Of a DNA stretch of 64,000 nt, positions 9,523-17,792 are shown piece by piece. How positions within the stretch are numbered: the first letter of the stretch is position 1; the number at the start of each line of letters is the position of its first letter. The stretch spans positions 434,001-498,000 of the forward strand of contig JAUMZP010000001.1 of the NCBI GenBank assembly GCA_030528025.1, in the 5' to 3' direction. The position numbers were made by a program, and so were the translations under genes. Source of the stretch: Candidatus Saccharimonadota bacterium. Its GTDB lineage: Bacteria; Patescibacteriota; Saccharimonadia; Saccharimonadales; Saccharimonadaceae. The notes beneath the pieces are model-generated. The model searched no databases and was not told where the DNA came from. It was given only the letters and a program-made list of their open reading frames with translations.

Positions 9523-10401
9523 CTAATCCAATGTCCACTGGTTGGCACCGAGTGAGCGGATGACGCCATTGATCTCCAGCATCGTTAGCGCAATGGTAAA
9601 TTCGCTGATGGGTGTGCCTAGACGGCGCTGCATCTCTTCGCCGTCGCGCAGGCCTTGGCGCAGCAGCTTGATGATGGCAGCCTCGAGCGGTGTACTACCC
9701 AGTGGTAGGGTGGCATTCTCACTCTGCTGACGCTGGGGCGGTGTAATGGTCATGACGGCGAGAATATCGGCTGGGCTGGTGGCGGGCAAAGCGCCTTGCT
9801 TGAGGAGGTTGTTGCAGCCCTGCGAGAGTGGGCTGGTGATATTGCCTGGCACTGCAAAGACGTCCTTGCCTTGCTCGAGTGCATGGGCAGCAGTGTTGAG
9901 TGTGCCACTGCGCTCGGCCGCCTCGGTAATGACGACGACGTCGGCCAGGCCAGCGACGAGGCGGTTGCGCTCGAGGAAGCTCCAGCTGCCAAAGCGGTAG
10001 CCATCCCCCGCCAAATGCTCCGACAGCACTGCCCCACCTTTGGCAACGATTTCACCCGCAAGCACAGTATGGTTGGCCGGATAGATCCGCGGCAAGCCAT
10101 TGCCTAGCACAGCGATCGTCGTGCCTCCCACCGCTACGCAGGCCTGGTGCGCAATGCTGTCAATCCCAAGGGCGAGCCCACTGATGATGATCACCCCTTG
10201 GCGGGTCAGCTCGCGAGCGAATTGCTCCGTCACTTCCCTGCCATAGCGCGTGGGTCGGCGTGACCCAACGATCGCCACGCTCGGGCGGCGTTCCTCGGGC
10301 AGTGTGCCAAGGTAGTGAATCTGCTGCGGTGGCTTGGTAATGTGGCAGAGTGGATTGAGGTATTGGTGGGCTTGTGGTGTGGTGTGATTGATCTGTTGCA
10401 T
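9523..10401 (-). CDS. dprA: DprA, DNA processing protein
   Basis: RecA-loading protein that protects incoming single-stranded DNA during natural transformation. The Rossmann core is clear: SVAIVGSRRPTRYG, IIISGLALGIDSIAHQA, AVLGNGLPRIYPANH, SWSFLERNRLVAGLADVVVITEAAERSGTL (interrupted here by me only for length), and VFAVPGNITSPLSQGCN. A C-terminal winged helix follows (residues about 235-292, ending SLGANQWTLD). The usual N-terminal SAM-like domain is missing. I start at MQQINHTTP (10401) because the frame upstream to 10434 overlaps a promoter palindrome. A competence protein fits CPR cells, which salvage DNA and nucleotides. Confidence 0.93.
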   Translation of the reverse strand: MQQINHTTPQAHQYLNPLCHITKPPQQIHYLGTLPEERRPSVAIVGSRRPTRYGREVTEQFARELTRQGVIIISGLALGIDSIAHQACVAVGGTTIAVLGNGLPRIYPANHTVLAGEIVAKGGAVLSEHLAGDGYRFGSWSFLERNRLVAGLADVVVITEAAERSGTLNTAAHALEQGKDVFAVPGNITSPLSQGCNNLLKQGALPATSPADILAVMTITPPQRQQSENATLPLGSTPLEAAIIKLLRQGLRDGEEMQRRLGTPISEFTIALTMLEINGVIRSLGANQWTLD

Positions 10402-10419
10402 GATTTGTGCTGAAAAGTG

Positions 10420-10448
10420 TTGACATTTTGTCAAGCGGGTGCTAGTAT
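10420..10448 (+). promoter_or_regulatory. Promoter with TTGACA/TGTCAA inverted repeat
   Basis: TTGACA (10420-10425), a 17-base spacer and TAGTAT (10443-10448) make a sigma70-type promoter for the RNA that follows. The -35 box is half of a perfect inverted repeat, TTGACA-TTT-TGTCAA (10420-10434). The complementary half could also act for dprA on the other strand, so this may be a shared divergent control site. Confidence 0.55.
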
Positions 10449-10454
10449 CATAAG

Positions 10455-10733
10455 TGATTGATTGAGCGCAAGCTCGTTCAAGTACCTTATACCCCCTATT
10501 TTAACATAGTTACCCCAGTGTTTTCACGAAGGTAACGTGTTAGGTTGCACACAATCTGTGCTGTAGTTATCTACCCTCCACTGCAGCACCGTTAGACAGG
10601 GTTGTGTGCTTACTAACCCCTTTGTCCAGCGGATCTCGTATGTGTGAGTAGATCACGTATACCCTGATTGGGTGGGACGAAGGGCAAACCAAGCGCTCAT
10701 AGTGATGCCCACCCTTACTATGAGCGCTTTTTT
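10455..10733 (+). ncRNA. Structured noncoding RNA, unknown family
   Basis: A chain of strong helices occupies this interval. A GAGC-GCAA-GCTC hairpin (10464-10475) comes first. Next is GTTACC/GGTAAC (10509-10536) with GTG-TTTT-CAC inside. The long third hairpin combines GTTAG/CTAAC, GCACACAA/TTGTGTGC and GTGCTGTAG/CTGCAGCAC (10539-10617). The fourth helix is CCCTTTGTCC/GGACGAAGGG (10618-10684). The last is an intrinsic terminator with the 11-base stem GCGCTCATAGT/ACTATGAGCGC and TTTTTT (10693-10733). There is no reading frame. The RNase P, tmRNA and SRP core motifs I know are absent. The 5' end is inferred from the promoter and may lie closer to 10490. Confidence 0.7.
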
Positions 10734-10739
10734 GTTGGG

Positions 10740-11146
10740 GTGAGTTGATGGTGATCTACCCGTACAGGAGTTATTTTAAGCTGATTCTACTATCTCTGGT
10801 AGTAGCTAATATCTTGGTGTCCTGGTGTTTTTGGCTTGTCTATAGAGCACAGAATTATTAGCGTAAAGACTGTAATGTAGAAAATTTAATAAGTAGCCCT
10901 TCCTTCATATTGCTATACCCTCTGGTACGGTATGTGGGAGGTAAGACGCAGATAACAAGAGCCACATGCCAAGAGTTCGTGCAATTGACACGCGCTCCTA
11001 GCAGATATTGCTATATAGCTTAGCACGCACAAAATCTATGGCTGAACAATACTTTTCACCATGTTTTTCTCTGTTATGAAGCAGTGAACTTATTATTTAT
11101 TCAAGTGAGAGATATGCAAGAAAACGCTGTTATACGCTAGTGAGCA
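10740..11146. other. Intergenic, no feature recognised
   Basis: About 400 bases between the structured RNA and the end of the minus-strand gene at 11147. No open frame with a start signal, no tRNA and no clear terminator is visible. Confidence 0.5.
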
Positions 11147-12457
11147 CTAGAGTTGAGCTGTGTTGCTACGTGTTAGCTGCTTGTCTGAAGTAGCGTTTGG
11201 ATCAACATAGTACTTGGGGATGCTATGAGCCTGGTTCTCTGGCTCTTCCCAGTATGGGCGTGGCTTATCAGATGCATACAGATTGCTTCTACTGGTGTTT
11301 GAGGTTGTGCTTTGCTGTGCTTCGTCTTGAGCAGCCTTCTCTGTGACATCTGGGTTGGTGACAAGGTCTTTAGTGATTGCTGGGTCAGTGACAGTGATAA
11401 GCTTGAGATGATGTGTATCAATATCTTCATAACTTACATCGACATTATAAACCTTCTTGAGATACTCTGGTGTTGGACTAGCGATACTACCCTGTACGAC
11501 GAGACCGCCTAGCTGGAATTCATGTGGGTTATCTGGGTTATTCTGTACAAAGAGTGGCGAACCTTGCCCTGTGCGGTCATCAAAGCCGTCTTCTGATGAG
11601 ACGAGTAGTGTCTTGGTATGGGCAGCATCGTTATATCCAACGACAAAACCAGATGCAACGACTGGTTTGCCAATCTTGCGCTCATTACCTTGGCTACCAT
11701 AATTAACGACAGTAAGTGGCTGCTCGAGGAGGTCGTCTTGAGTAATTGTCGTAATGATGCCATTTTTTACCTCGAGCGACATCTGGCGGCTTGTTCGGCG
11801 ATAGGCGTGGTTCTCATTTTTTTCAGCAAGAGTCAGAGCGACAATATGCTTGTGAGAAGTATCATAAGGGCCAGGCATCAGCATGGTGCAGCCACCATTG
11901 GGATGAAATTCTGACCCATTGGAGCCTATTGTAATAATGCCAATATTATCCGGGGTGAGATTCTCGAGATCCTCTGTATTGACAACGGTGAGAATAATGG
12001 GGTGGCCCTGCTCGCTATCGTTTGCAGAGTAGGTTATAACACCAGAGTAGAGTACATCTGTCTCTCCTCCTGATATTCTCACCTTAGTAGCAGTAAGAGC
12101 CGGTGCGCCCTCAGAATAGCCATTTACATCAATACCACTATCACGGAAGACATGCTCCCACGCTTCATCTTGAGAACTGAATGGAAGGTCGCTCGGTGTG
12201 CGTGTATAGTCGACGGCTGGTTTGTCGTGGCCAAGGTCAACGCCGTCGTCTAGCTCGGTGTCGCTACAGGCTGGTAATGGGTCGTTGCCTGGGTAGAAAT
12301 CTGGGAGGCAGCTGTAGGCGCCGTATAACGTTGGAAGAGTTATAATTGCGAGACCAGCAATAACCTCCTTCCGCTTTGGGCGGCGGTGAGGCTGCTGTTC
12401 ATTTGGTGATGGTTGTTCTTCTGAGGGTGGTAGTGGTTCGCAATTCTTCTTGACCAT
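11147..12457 (-). CDS. Membrane-anchored trypsin-fold protein, probably inactive
   Basis: About 30 charged cytoplasmic residues precede one membrane helix (VIAGLAIITLPTLYGAYSCL) and a long extracytoplasmic part. This resembles the divergent neighbour at 12600. SGVITYSAND...PIILTVVNTED aligns by eye with the neighbour's segment ending TAAHVV, with Asn where the catalytic His should be. Near the C-terminal third TGQGSPLF keeps the GSPLF of chymotrypsin-like enzymes but has Gln in place of the nucleophile Ser. I infer a pseudoprotease; function unknown. Start 12457 has TATAAT 7 bases upstream; the longer frame to 12496 would begin upstream of that box. Confidence 0.75.
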   Translation of the reverse strand: MVKKNCEPLPPSEEQPSPNEQQPHRRPKRKEVIAGLAIITLPTLYGAYSCLPDFYPGNDPLPACSDTELDDGVDLGHDKPAVDYTRTPSDLPFSSQDEAWEHVFRDSGIDVNGYSEGAPALTATKVRISGGETDVLYSGVITYSANDSEQGHPIILTVVNTEDLENLTPDNIGIITIGSNGSEFHPNGGCTMLMPGPYDTSHKHIVALTLAEKNENHAYRRTSRQMSLEVKNGIITTITQDDLLEQPLTVVNYGSQGNERKIGKPVVASGFVVGYNDAAHTKTLLVSSEDGFDDRTGQGSPLFVQNNPDNPHEFQLGGLVVQGSIASPTPEYLKKVYNVDVSYEDIDTHHLKLITVTDPAITKDLVTNPDVTEKAAQDEAQQSTTSNTSRSNLYASDKPRPYWEEPENQAHSIPKYYVDPNATSDKQLTRSNTAQL

Positions 12458-12599
12458 AATAGTTATTATAGTAGTACATTTTGTATCGTATGACAAATAT
12501 CCATACTACGTGCAGAGGTAGTGTCTCCTCTGTGTCTCCTCTGTCAACTACTATTATAAATTTGTATTTAGCCCCGCAAAGCGCTATAATGGCCAAACC
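12458..12599. promoter_or_regulatory. Divergent promoters of the protease pair
   Basis: Minus strand: TATAAT (12465-12470) 7 bases before the start at 12457. Plus strand: TATAAT (12585-12590) 9 bases before the start at 12600. Between them lies a perfect 11-base tandem repeat, GTGTCTCCTCT twice (12521-12542). This could be a shared activator or repressor site. Confidence 0.65.
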
Positions 12600-13805
12600 A
12601 TGACAGAAATGGCAGTTCGAGAACATAATTTTGACCCGCATTCTCAGCCAAAGACGCGGATGGAGCGACGACGGCTCCAGCAAAAGCTCCAGCGAGAGAA
12701 GAACGCGAATTTTGGCAAAAAGGCACTTAGTGCAGTGGTAGGCGCTGCGGTTGGCTGTATGCCAATGGCTGGCCTGACCTATGTTGGGCATGCTCGGCAG
12801 GAGGCGCAGCGGCCTAATAAGCCACTGCCGCCATGTACGGCGGTTGGTCAACCTTCGTCGCTTGACCTAACGCAGCCCGAGGTGGTCGCTCAGCGTCCGC
12901 CAGTGAGCATTGCCGAGGCGTTGGGCAATCATGAAGCGCTCGAGCAGCAAAAGCACGAGGCTTTGCAAGCAGTGCAGAACTCCATCGTCAAGATAAATGC
13001 TCACGCTCATAATATGGCAGAGGTAGGCGGTGCGAATATCACTGGCAGTGGCTACATCATAGCAATGCCAGATGGTACACCCATGGTAATGACGGCCGCA
13101 CACGTGGTATCTAATAAATATCCTATCCGCCAAGCAGACATCACCTTCCAAACAACTGATGGCCAGACCCATGAGATACAAAAAGGCTGCCATAATGGCG
13201 AAGCACCGCCCGAAGGCCAGTGGAGCTCTGGTATGCCTGATGTAGCGGCATTGAGGCCACATGATGAGCTGTCGGGTAGCTCGCCCCTCCACTTTGCAAC
13301 AGATGAGGAAATAGCGGCAGCGGTACGCGCTGGCCAGCCGTTCTTTGCAGTGGGCTTCCCTGCTAATGCTCCAGTGGAATGGGGGCAACCGATTGCCACG
13401 CCGCAAGTCGATGTGCTCCTCCCTGCTGGGCAGCGTGGAGCTGATGGCAAGATGGCTGTAATCTCGGGCCTTGAGCGGTCGGCCAAGGATGCAAATGATG
13501 TTGACGGGCTAGATGATGCTGTTTTGCCTGGTATGTCGGGCGGTGTGGTCGTTGTGCGTACTCCATCTGGTGAGATGAAGGTCGTTGGGATGGTGCAAGC
13601 AGTAGCCCAGCCAGCCACTGCTGCCGAGCTAAGCGCGTATGGCATTGTAGATAACCCAGAGACGGTACGTGCGTATGAACCACGCATTGCCTATCTTGGG
13701 AGCCCCACAGAGACGCAAGAGGCATATACGAGCCTACAAGCAGAAGACGAGTGGTCGGCAGCGAGGGTAATAATGGACCTTGGTGCAGTCTTTCGCAAAG
13801 ATTAG
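12600..13805 (+). CDS. Membrane-anchored trypsin-like serine protease
   Basis: S1-fold protease of 401 residues. A basic N-terminus (to about residue 41) leads into a weak membrane helix (ALSAVVGAAVGCMPMAGLTYVG), so the catalytic domain should face outside. The triad can be read: His168 in MVMTAAHVV, Asp214 in GMPDVAALRP and Ser313 in LPGMSGGVVV. The oxyanion region GMSGG is intact. No PDZ domain follows, so it is not a standard HtrA. The gene is divergent from the dead-looking homologue at 11147, with both promoters in 142 bases. Substrate unknown; processing of surface proteins is a guess. Confidence 0.85.
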   Translation: MTEMAVREHNFDPHSQPKTRMERRRLQQKLQREKNANFGKKALSAVVGAAVGCMPMAGLTYVGHARQEAQRPNKPLPPCTAVGQPSSLDLTQPEVVAQRPPVSIAEALGNHEALEQQKHEALQAVQNSIVKINAHAHNMAEVGGANITGSGYIIAMPDGTPMVMTAAHVVSNKYPIRQADITFQTTDGQTHEIQKGCHNGEAPPEGQWSSGMPDVAALRPHDELSGSSPLHFATDEEIAAAVRAGQPFFAVGFPANAPVEWGQPIATPQVDVLLPAGQRGADGKMAVISGLERSAKDANDVDGLDDAVLPGMSGGVVVVRTPSGEMKVVGMVQAVAQPATAAELSAYGIVDNPETVRAYEPRIAYLGSPTETQEAYTSLQAEDEWSAARVIMDLGAVFRKD

Positions 13806-13861
13806 CCTAGAAGGCTATAGAAGGTGAAGCTCTGCCCTATTCTGTGCTATACTAAATCACT

Positions 13862-14974
13862 ATGAAATATCTCTGGCATTCTCATCACCCTTTTCGTATT
13901 TTTTGGTTTTCGGCGCTGCTGACAGTGCTGCTGGCCGGGGCGATTTTTGGTCATTTGGGGGTGAGCGGCTTGTGGCTATTTACCATCCTGGTGCTGCTAG
14001 AGGTGACCTTTAGCTTCGATAATGCCGTCATTAATAGCCGCGTCTTGGCGAGCCTGAGCCCGCTGTGGCAAAAGATTTTCCTGACGGTGGGGATCTTTAT
14101 TGCAGTATTTGTGGTGCGTTTTGTGCTGCCGATCGTCATTGTGATGGTGGCAAGTGGGCACGACTTCTCAACAGTGGTCGATCTCGCGCTACATAAGCCA
14201 GCGGAGTATGGGCACATCCTCCACGCCGCATCGCCAATGATCGATGCCTTTGGTGGGGCGTTTTTGATCATGATTGGCCTAAGTTACTTTATGGACTACA
14301 ACAAGCGGGTGCACTGGATGCGGCACGTTGAACCATGGCTAGCCAAGGCGGGGCGCTTCGAGAACCTCAAGGTATGTGTGATGCTGGCGGTGGCAGCGGT
14401 GCTGTACTTCACGGTGGAGCAGCAGTATGAGTCGGTGGTGCTGATCTCATCTATCCTAGGAATCTTGCTGCATATTGGGCTTGAGCTCTTTGGTTCGTTC
14501 TTTCATGACGATACGGCGCAGTCCCTCAAGGCAAAAACAGGCTGGGCGGCCTTTGCTAGCCTGATGTACTTGGAGGTGCTGGACGCGAGCTTTAGCTTCG
14601 ATGGGGTGATTGGTGCATTTGCTATCACTAGTAGTATTGTCTTGATTGTAGCGGGCCTCGGGGCGGGTGCCATCTGGGTGCGCTCGCTTACGGTCTATCT
14701 ACTACGGACTGGCGCACTGGGTAAATATAAGTATCTTGAGAATGGTGCGCACTGGGCCATTATGGCGCTGGGTGTGATGATGATCGCCAAGCTCTTCCAC
14801 GTGGAGCTGCCTGAGTGGGCGACCGGTGGGCTGGGCCTTCTCTTTATTAGCTTGGCAGTCGGCAGTAGCATCCTCGAGGCTCGCGCCATTAACCTCCAGA
14901 CTGCAACCACAAACACCGTCCACCACGCTGAGCAGCGCCTCAAGCGTGGGATGAAGAAGATTGTGAAGCGGTAG
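13862..14974 (+). CDS. DUF475 / TerC-like membrane protein
   Basis: Polytopic membrane protein of 370 residues with about nine hydrophobic segments. Two internal motifs, EVTFSFDNAVIN (residues 47-58) and EVLDASFSFDGVIGAF, carry the acidic residues in helices that mark the TerC/DUF475 family. These proteins are thought to handle metal ions such as manganese, or to protect exported metalloenzymes; the exact job is not known. The start at 13862 has an extended -10 (TGCTATACT, box 13848-13853) 8 bases upstream and no Shine-Dalgarno site. It is a single-gene unit. Confidence 0.85.
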   Translation: MKYLWHSHHPFRIFWFSALLTVLLAGAIFGHLGVSGLWLFTILVLLEVTFSFDNAVINSRVLASLSPLWQKIFLTVGIFIAVFVVRFVLPIVIVMVASGHDFSTVVDLALHKPAEYGHILHAASPMIDAFGGAFLIMIGLSYFMDYNKRVHWMRHVEPWLAKAGRFENLKVCVMLAVAAVLYFTVEQQYESVVLISSILGILLHIGLELFGSFFHDDTAQSLKAKTGWAAFASLMYLEVLDASFSFDGVIGAFAITSSIVLIVAGLGAGAIWVRSLTVYLLRTGALGKYKYLENGAHWAIMALGVMMIAKLFHVELPEWATGGLGLLFISLAVGSSILEARAINLQTATTNTVHHAEQRLKRGMKKIVKR

Positions 14975-15170
14975 AATAGCTAAATATAAAAAATCCTACC
15001 TTCTTGACACTAACCTCTTCTTCTCTATTGTCAATTTCTTGCAATGATTAAAATGAGCTGCTAGTTCGCATGTTTGGGTAGATAAAGCACGAGATGTTGC
15101 TATAAACAAAAGCCGCAAACTCACCACTGAGACATGTCATCGAGAGATAAAATACACTCGAAATAATGTA

Positions 15171-15743
15171 CTATACCGACGGCTGGTATGTCACACTCGT
15201 CGCCGCTATGTCTCCCGCAAGGAATTGCGCAATGAGAGAGGCTGACTGCTCAGCCGTCCACTGCTGCAGAATAACTCGCTCATCTGGAGTAAAGTTACTC
15301 AAGACGAAGTCAATATCGCCGACTTGCTGCCGCATTTTATTGTCTGTGCCAAGGCGAATGTGCCAAAAGTTCTGCCCAATATGCTGGTGGAGCGACTTAA
15401 GTCCATTATTGCCTGCGCTCTCGCCGCCTCGCCTAACGCGAATTTTGCCAAAATCGAGAGCTACATCATCGTGAATAACGAGCACATCGTCGAGTGATAA
15501 TTTATAAAAATCCATAATTGCCCGCGCTGCGACTCCTGTCTCATTATAAAATGTGGTCGGCTTGGCGAGGATGACCTTCTCGCTGCCGTACGAAAACTCG
15601 GCCAGCTCAGCATTAAATCGGCTCTTTGGGGTAAATTGCACTCCCTGCTCTGCTGTATAAGCGTCGAGGATGATGAAGCCAGCGTTGTGCCGGGTGGTGG
15701 CATAGCGCGGGCCAGGGTTGCCGAGAACGAAGAGTAATTTCAT
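15171..15743 (-). CDS. pth: Peptidyl-tRNA hydrolase
   Basis: Cleaves peptidyl-tRNA released by stalled ribosomes. It has 190 residues, normal size. Family motifs are present: FVLGNPGPRYATTRHNAGF with catalytic His19, KPTTFYNETG, VIHDDVALDFGKIRVR and GGESAGNNGLKSL. The C-terminus QQWTAEQSASLIAQFL is the usual helical lid. The ATG at 15743 has TATACT (box 15751-15756) 7 bases upstream, so the mRNA should be leaderless; an ATG at 15830 adds 29 residues with no family match. Just upstream lies a 103-base nested inverted repeat. Confidence 0.96.
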   Translation of the reverse strand: MKLLFVLGNPGPRYATTRHNAGFIILDAYTAEQGVQFTPKSRFNAELAEFSYGSEKVILAKPTTFYNETGVAARAIMDFYKLSLDDVLVIHDDVALDFGKIRVRRGGESAGNNGLKSLHQHIGQNFWHIRLGTDNKMRQQVGDIDFVLSNFTPDERVILQQWTAEQSASLIAQFLAGDIAATSVTYQPSV

Positions 15744-15789
15744 ACGTATTAGTATAACATGGATAAGGTTTTGTTGTGGCTGCACTGGT

Positions 15790-15892
15790 GGTGCTATAGC
15801 TGAACGAGAAAATATATGGAGGCCAGCCATACAGCAGGTGGATAATCGCTGTTATAATCTGGCCGGAACATTTTCGGTTCAGCTATAGCACC
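15790..15892. repeat. 103-base nested inverted repeat
   Basis: Outer arms GGTGCTATAGCTGAAC (15790-15805) and GTTCAGCTATAGCACC (15877-15892) are perfect 16-base complements. Inside, GGCCAG (15821) pairs with CTGGCC (15859) and ACAGC (15831) with GCTGT (15848). An extended -10 (TGTTATAAT, 15851-15858) lies in the right half. It separates the divergent pth and COG0523 genes, so it is not a terminator between convergent genes. Confidence 0.9.
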
Positions 15893-15978
15893 GTACTCAG
15901 TAGACTTACTCCTTAGCATAAGGCCATAGGATCCTCTGTAGGGCGAGCGGGCATGCCCTGCCATGCTATACTAAACTC

Positions 15979-16947
15979 ATGGCCCAGCGCGATAATGATC
16001 TTGAATTTAGCCTCAATGCCGCCTTTGATGAGCAGCGCACCCAGCCTGGCCTGGTACCGCTCTACCTCATCAATGGCTCGCTCGGGGCGGGCAAGACGAG
16101 CGTGCTAGAATACCTTTTGCGCCAGCCAGAGTTTGCTGGCTCGCGCGTGATTGAGAATGAATATGCCAACGAGAATGTCGATGGCTACCGGCTAGAAGGC
16201 CTGGCAGAGCTTGTAACGACGCTGGCGGGCGACTGCGTGTGTTGCTCGTCTAAGCATGCCTTGACGCGTATGCTGCTGGATTTTTGTCAGTCGTCCCCTG
16301 CCCCGGTTTTTATCGAGGCAACAGGGGTAGCACGGACGATGAACTTGGTAGAGAAGCTCATCAATGCCCGAATCTTCGACAAATACGAACTGTTGCAGAG
16401 CTATTATGTCATCACGGCGCACGAGATTTTGCACGGTATTGAGCCAGCCCACGAGGTGGAGCTGCAAGCCGCCGATACAGTCCTTATTACCAAAGAAGAT
16501 CTCCTGCACGGTGATGATCGCACTACCTATGATACCAAGCGCCGCGCCCTGCCCTACACGCGGGTGCTGTCTGCGCCGCATGGGCATTTTGACCTCAGTA
16601 AGATCACAACGCCGTCGAGTCTACTCACCTTCTTCGACACCTATGATGGCGAGCTTGCCGTGCCAGATAACCCGACCTATAGTGTCATTGATATGTCGCA
16701 GCTCACTGCTACCGAGGCAGCCTTTGAGACGCTGTGGCTCGAGCTCTTTGCGACGTATGGGCTGCGCCGGCTCAAGGGGTGCTTTATTGATGAGCATGGC
16801 GTGCGCTGGCACATCGAGGCTACGCCCGAGCAGATTCAGATCACCACTGGCCAGCCTGGCGAAGCACCCAAGCTGGTTTGCATTGGCACCCACGCCAGTA
16901 GCATCACCCGTGATGGGTTGGTGGCACAGCTGATGATGTTTGGGTAG
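15979..16947 (+). CDS. COG0523-family GTPase (CobW/ZNG-like)
   Basis: P-loop GTPase that delivers metal ions, usually zinc, to target proteins. Walker A is GSLGAGKT (residues 33-40). The diagnostic metal-binding CxCC motif is CVCC (residues 86-89), preceded by TTLAGD. FIEATGVART matches the switch/Walker B region, and TKEDLL is where the NKxD base motif would sit, so that motif is degenerate. A C-terminal domain of about 90 residues follows (GLRRLKGCFIDEHGVRWHIE). The start has TATACT (15967-15972) 6 bases upstream, which makes it leaderless. The metal and the partner are not shown by context. Confidence 0.88.
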   Translation: MAQRDNDLEFSLNAAFDEQRTQPGLVPLYLINGSLGAGKTSVLEYLLRQPEFAGSRVIENEYANENVDGYRLEGLAELVTTLAGDCVCCSSKHALTRMLLDFCQSSPAPVFIEATGVARTMNLVEKLINARIFDKYELLQSYYVITAHEILHGIEPAHEVELQAADTVLITKEDLLHGDDRTTYDTKRRALPYTRVLSAPHGHFDLSKITTPSSLLTFFDTYDGELAVPDNPTYSVIDMSQLTATEAAFETLWLELFATYGLRRLKGCFIDEHGVRWHIEATPEQIQITTGQPGEAPKLVCIGTHASSITRDGLVAQLMMFG

Positions 16948-17004
16948 GGTGATTGATTGTCAGCTTAGGTGTGAGAACCTCTTATTTCTTTCCCTTGTGT
17001 CGTA

Positions 17005-17076
17005 TTATGCCTGTGGCTTGGTGCGCTTAGCAGTAGGGGCTGCTACTTTCTTGGCGCTGGCTGCTGACGGAGTGTT
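17005..17076 (-). pseudogene. Possible remnant of a Lys/Ala/Pro-rich protein tail
   Basis: This minus-strand frame reads NTPSAASAKKVAAPTAKRTKPQA and then stop, the kind of tail seen on histone-like or DNA-binding proteins. A stop codon lies directly upstream in frame and no start is available, so only a fragment could remain. The stretch is short and could be chance. Confidence 0.25.
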
Positions 17077-17153
17077 TTATGGATAATTTCGAGATAGAAT
17101 TTATTCGCTTTTATCTTTTTGACCCATCAGTATAGTGGATCTATAGAGCGAAC

Positions 17154-17653
17154 TGACAAGCAGGAGAATATGCGCAGCAGAGTAGCTGCTGATAATTCTG
17201 GCGGCTTGTCAGCTCAGAGTCTATACTGAGCGAGCATGTTCAAGCTCGCTCAGAGCATGTAATGTATATGGACAAAGGAGTTCAGACATTTGTCTGAACT
17301 CATCGAATTCGTTAACACATACTGCTGCAGTGTGTGTTGCGAGCTCAATACAGGCGTATAGGTGTTCTCCTGGGTGGAGAGCACCGATAGCAGTGTCGTA
17401 CAAGGACGTGTTGAGCTTACGCCCGACACGTCCTTGTGTTACATCGATGCCAGGGTTGTAATAAGTGCCCATGATGCTTCTTTCTCCTCATCCAGGCGGA
17501 GTGCCCGTATCTCCTCTCGAGAAAACACTGCTCGGACGTCCGGATGACGACCAGCAAGATGAGGTTATCTGGCACTATCTTTGCCTGTATTGCCATTGGC
17601 TCAGACATTAACACCAGAGAATCTCACCTTGCTAGCTATTCTCCTGCTTGTCA
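17154..17653. repeat. 500-base element bounded by 17-base inverted repeats
   Basis: TGACAAGCAGGAGAATA (17154-17170) and its exact complement (17637-17653) bound this segment. Inside are further perfect inverted repeats: CTGAGCGAGC/GCTCGCTCAG (near 17224-17252), GAGTTCAGACA/TGTCTGAACTC (near 17279-17302) and CAAGGACGTGT/ACACGTCCTTG (near 17400-17436). No target duplication is visible. It may be a small mobile element, or a transcript whose two ends pair. Confidence 0.75.
17221..17472 (-). CDS. Hypothetical protein, 83 residues, inside the repeat element
   Basis: I do not recognise this protein. It starts MGTYYNPGIDVTQGRVG and is soluble with no signal or membrane segment. GGATGAGGAG lies upstream of the ATG at 17472, with rather long spacing. 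Three perfect inverted repeats fall inside the frame, including one across the last codons, so the sequence is constrained as nucleic acid as well as, or instead of, protein. A frame at 17417-17614 overlaps it and is another candidate. The shared minus-strand promoter at 17701-17729 probably drives it. Confidence 0.4.
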   Translation of the reverse strand: MGTYYNPGIDVTQGRVGRKLNTSLYDTAIGALHPGEHLYACIELATHTAAVCVNEFDEFRQMSELLCPYTLHALSELEHARSV

Positions 17654-17700
17654 AAAAACACTTTTGGTCAAACACCATAGCGTTTGTCAACAAAAGCTAA

Positions 17701-17729
17701 TATATATCAATAATTGATCACGCCGTCAA
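17701..17729 (-). promoter_or_regulatory. Promoter, shared family (copy 1)
   Basis: On the minus strand TTGACG, a 17-base spacer and TATATA, continuing into TTAGCTT. The run TATTGATATATATTAGCTT is nearly the same as at 40435-40463 and 46851-46879. Confidence 0.7.
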
Positions 17730-17792
17730 CTTCTTTTTGTATGTAGTAGCAGCCATATGTATGCTTCGTAGTACACGCTTGTAGGCCTATAA

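Noticed and set aside
10455-10733. Assignment to RNase P RNA, tmRNA, SRP RNA or 6S RNA
   Set aside because: The core sequences of the first three are absent, and the multi-hairpin shape does not fit the single long hairpin of 6S RNA.
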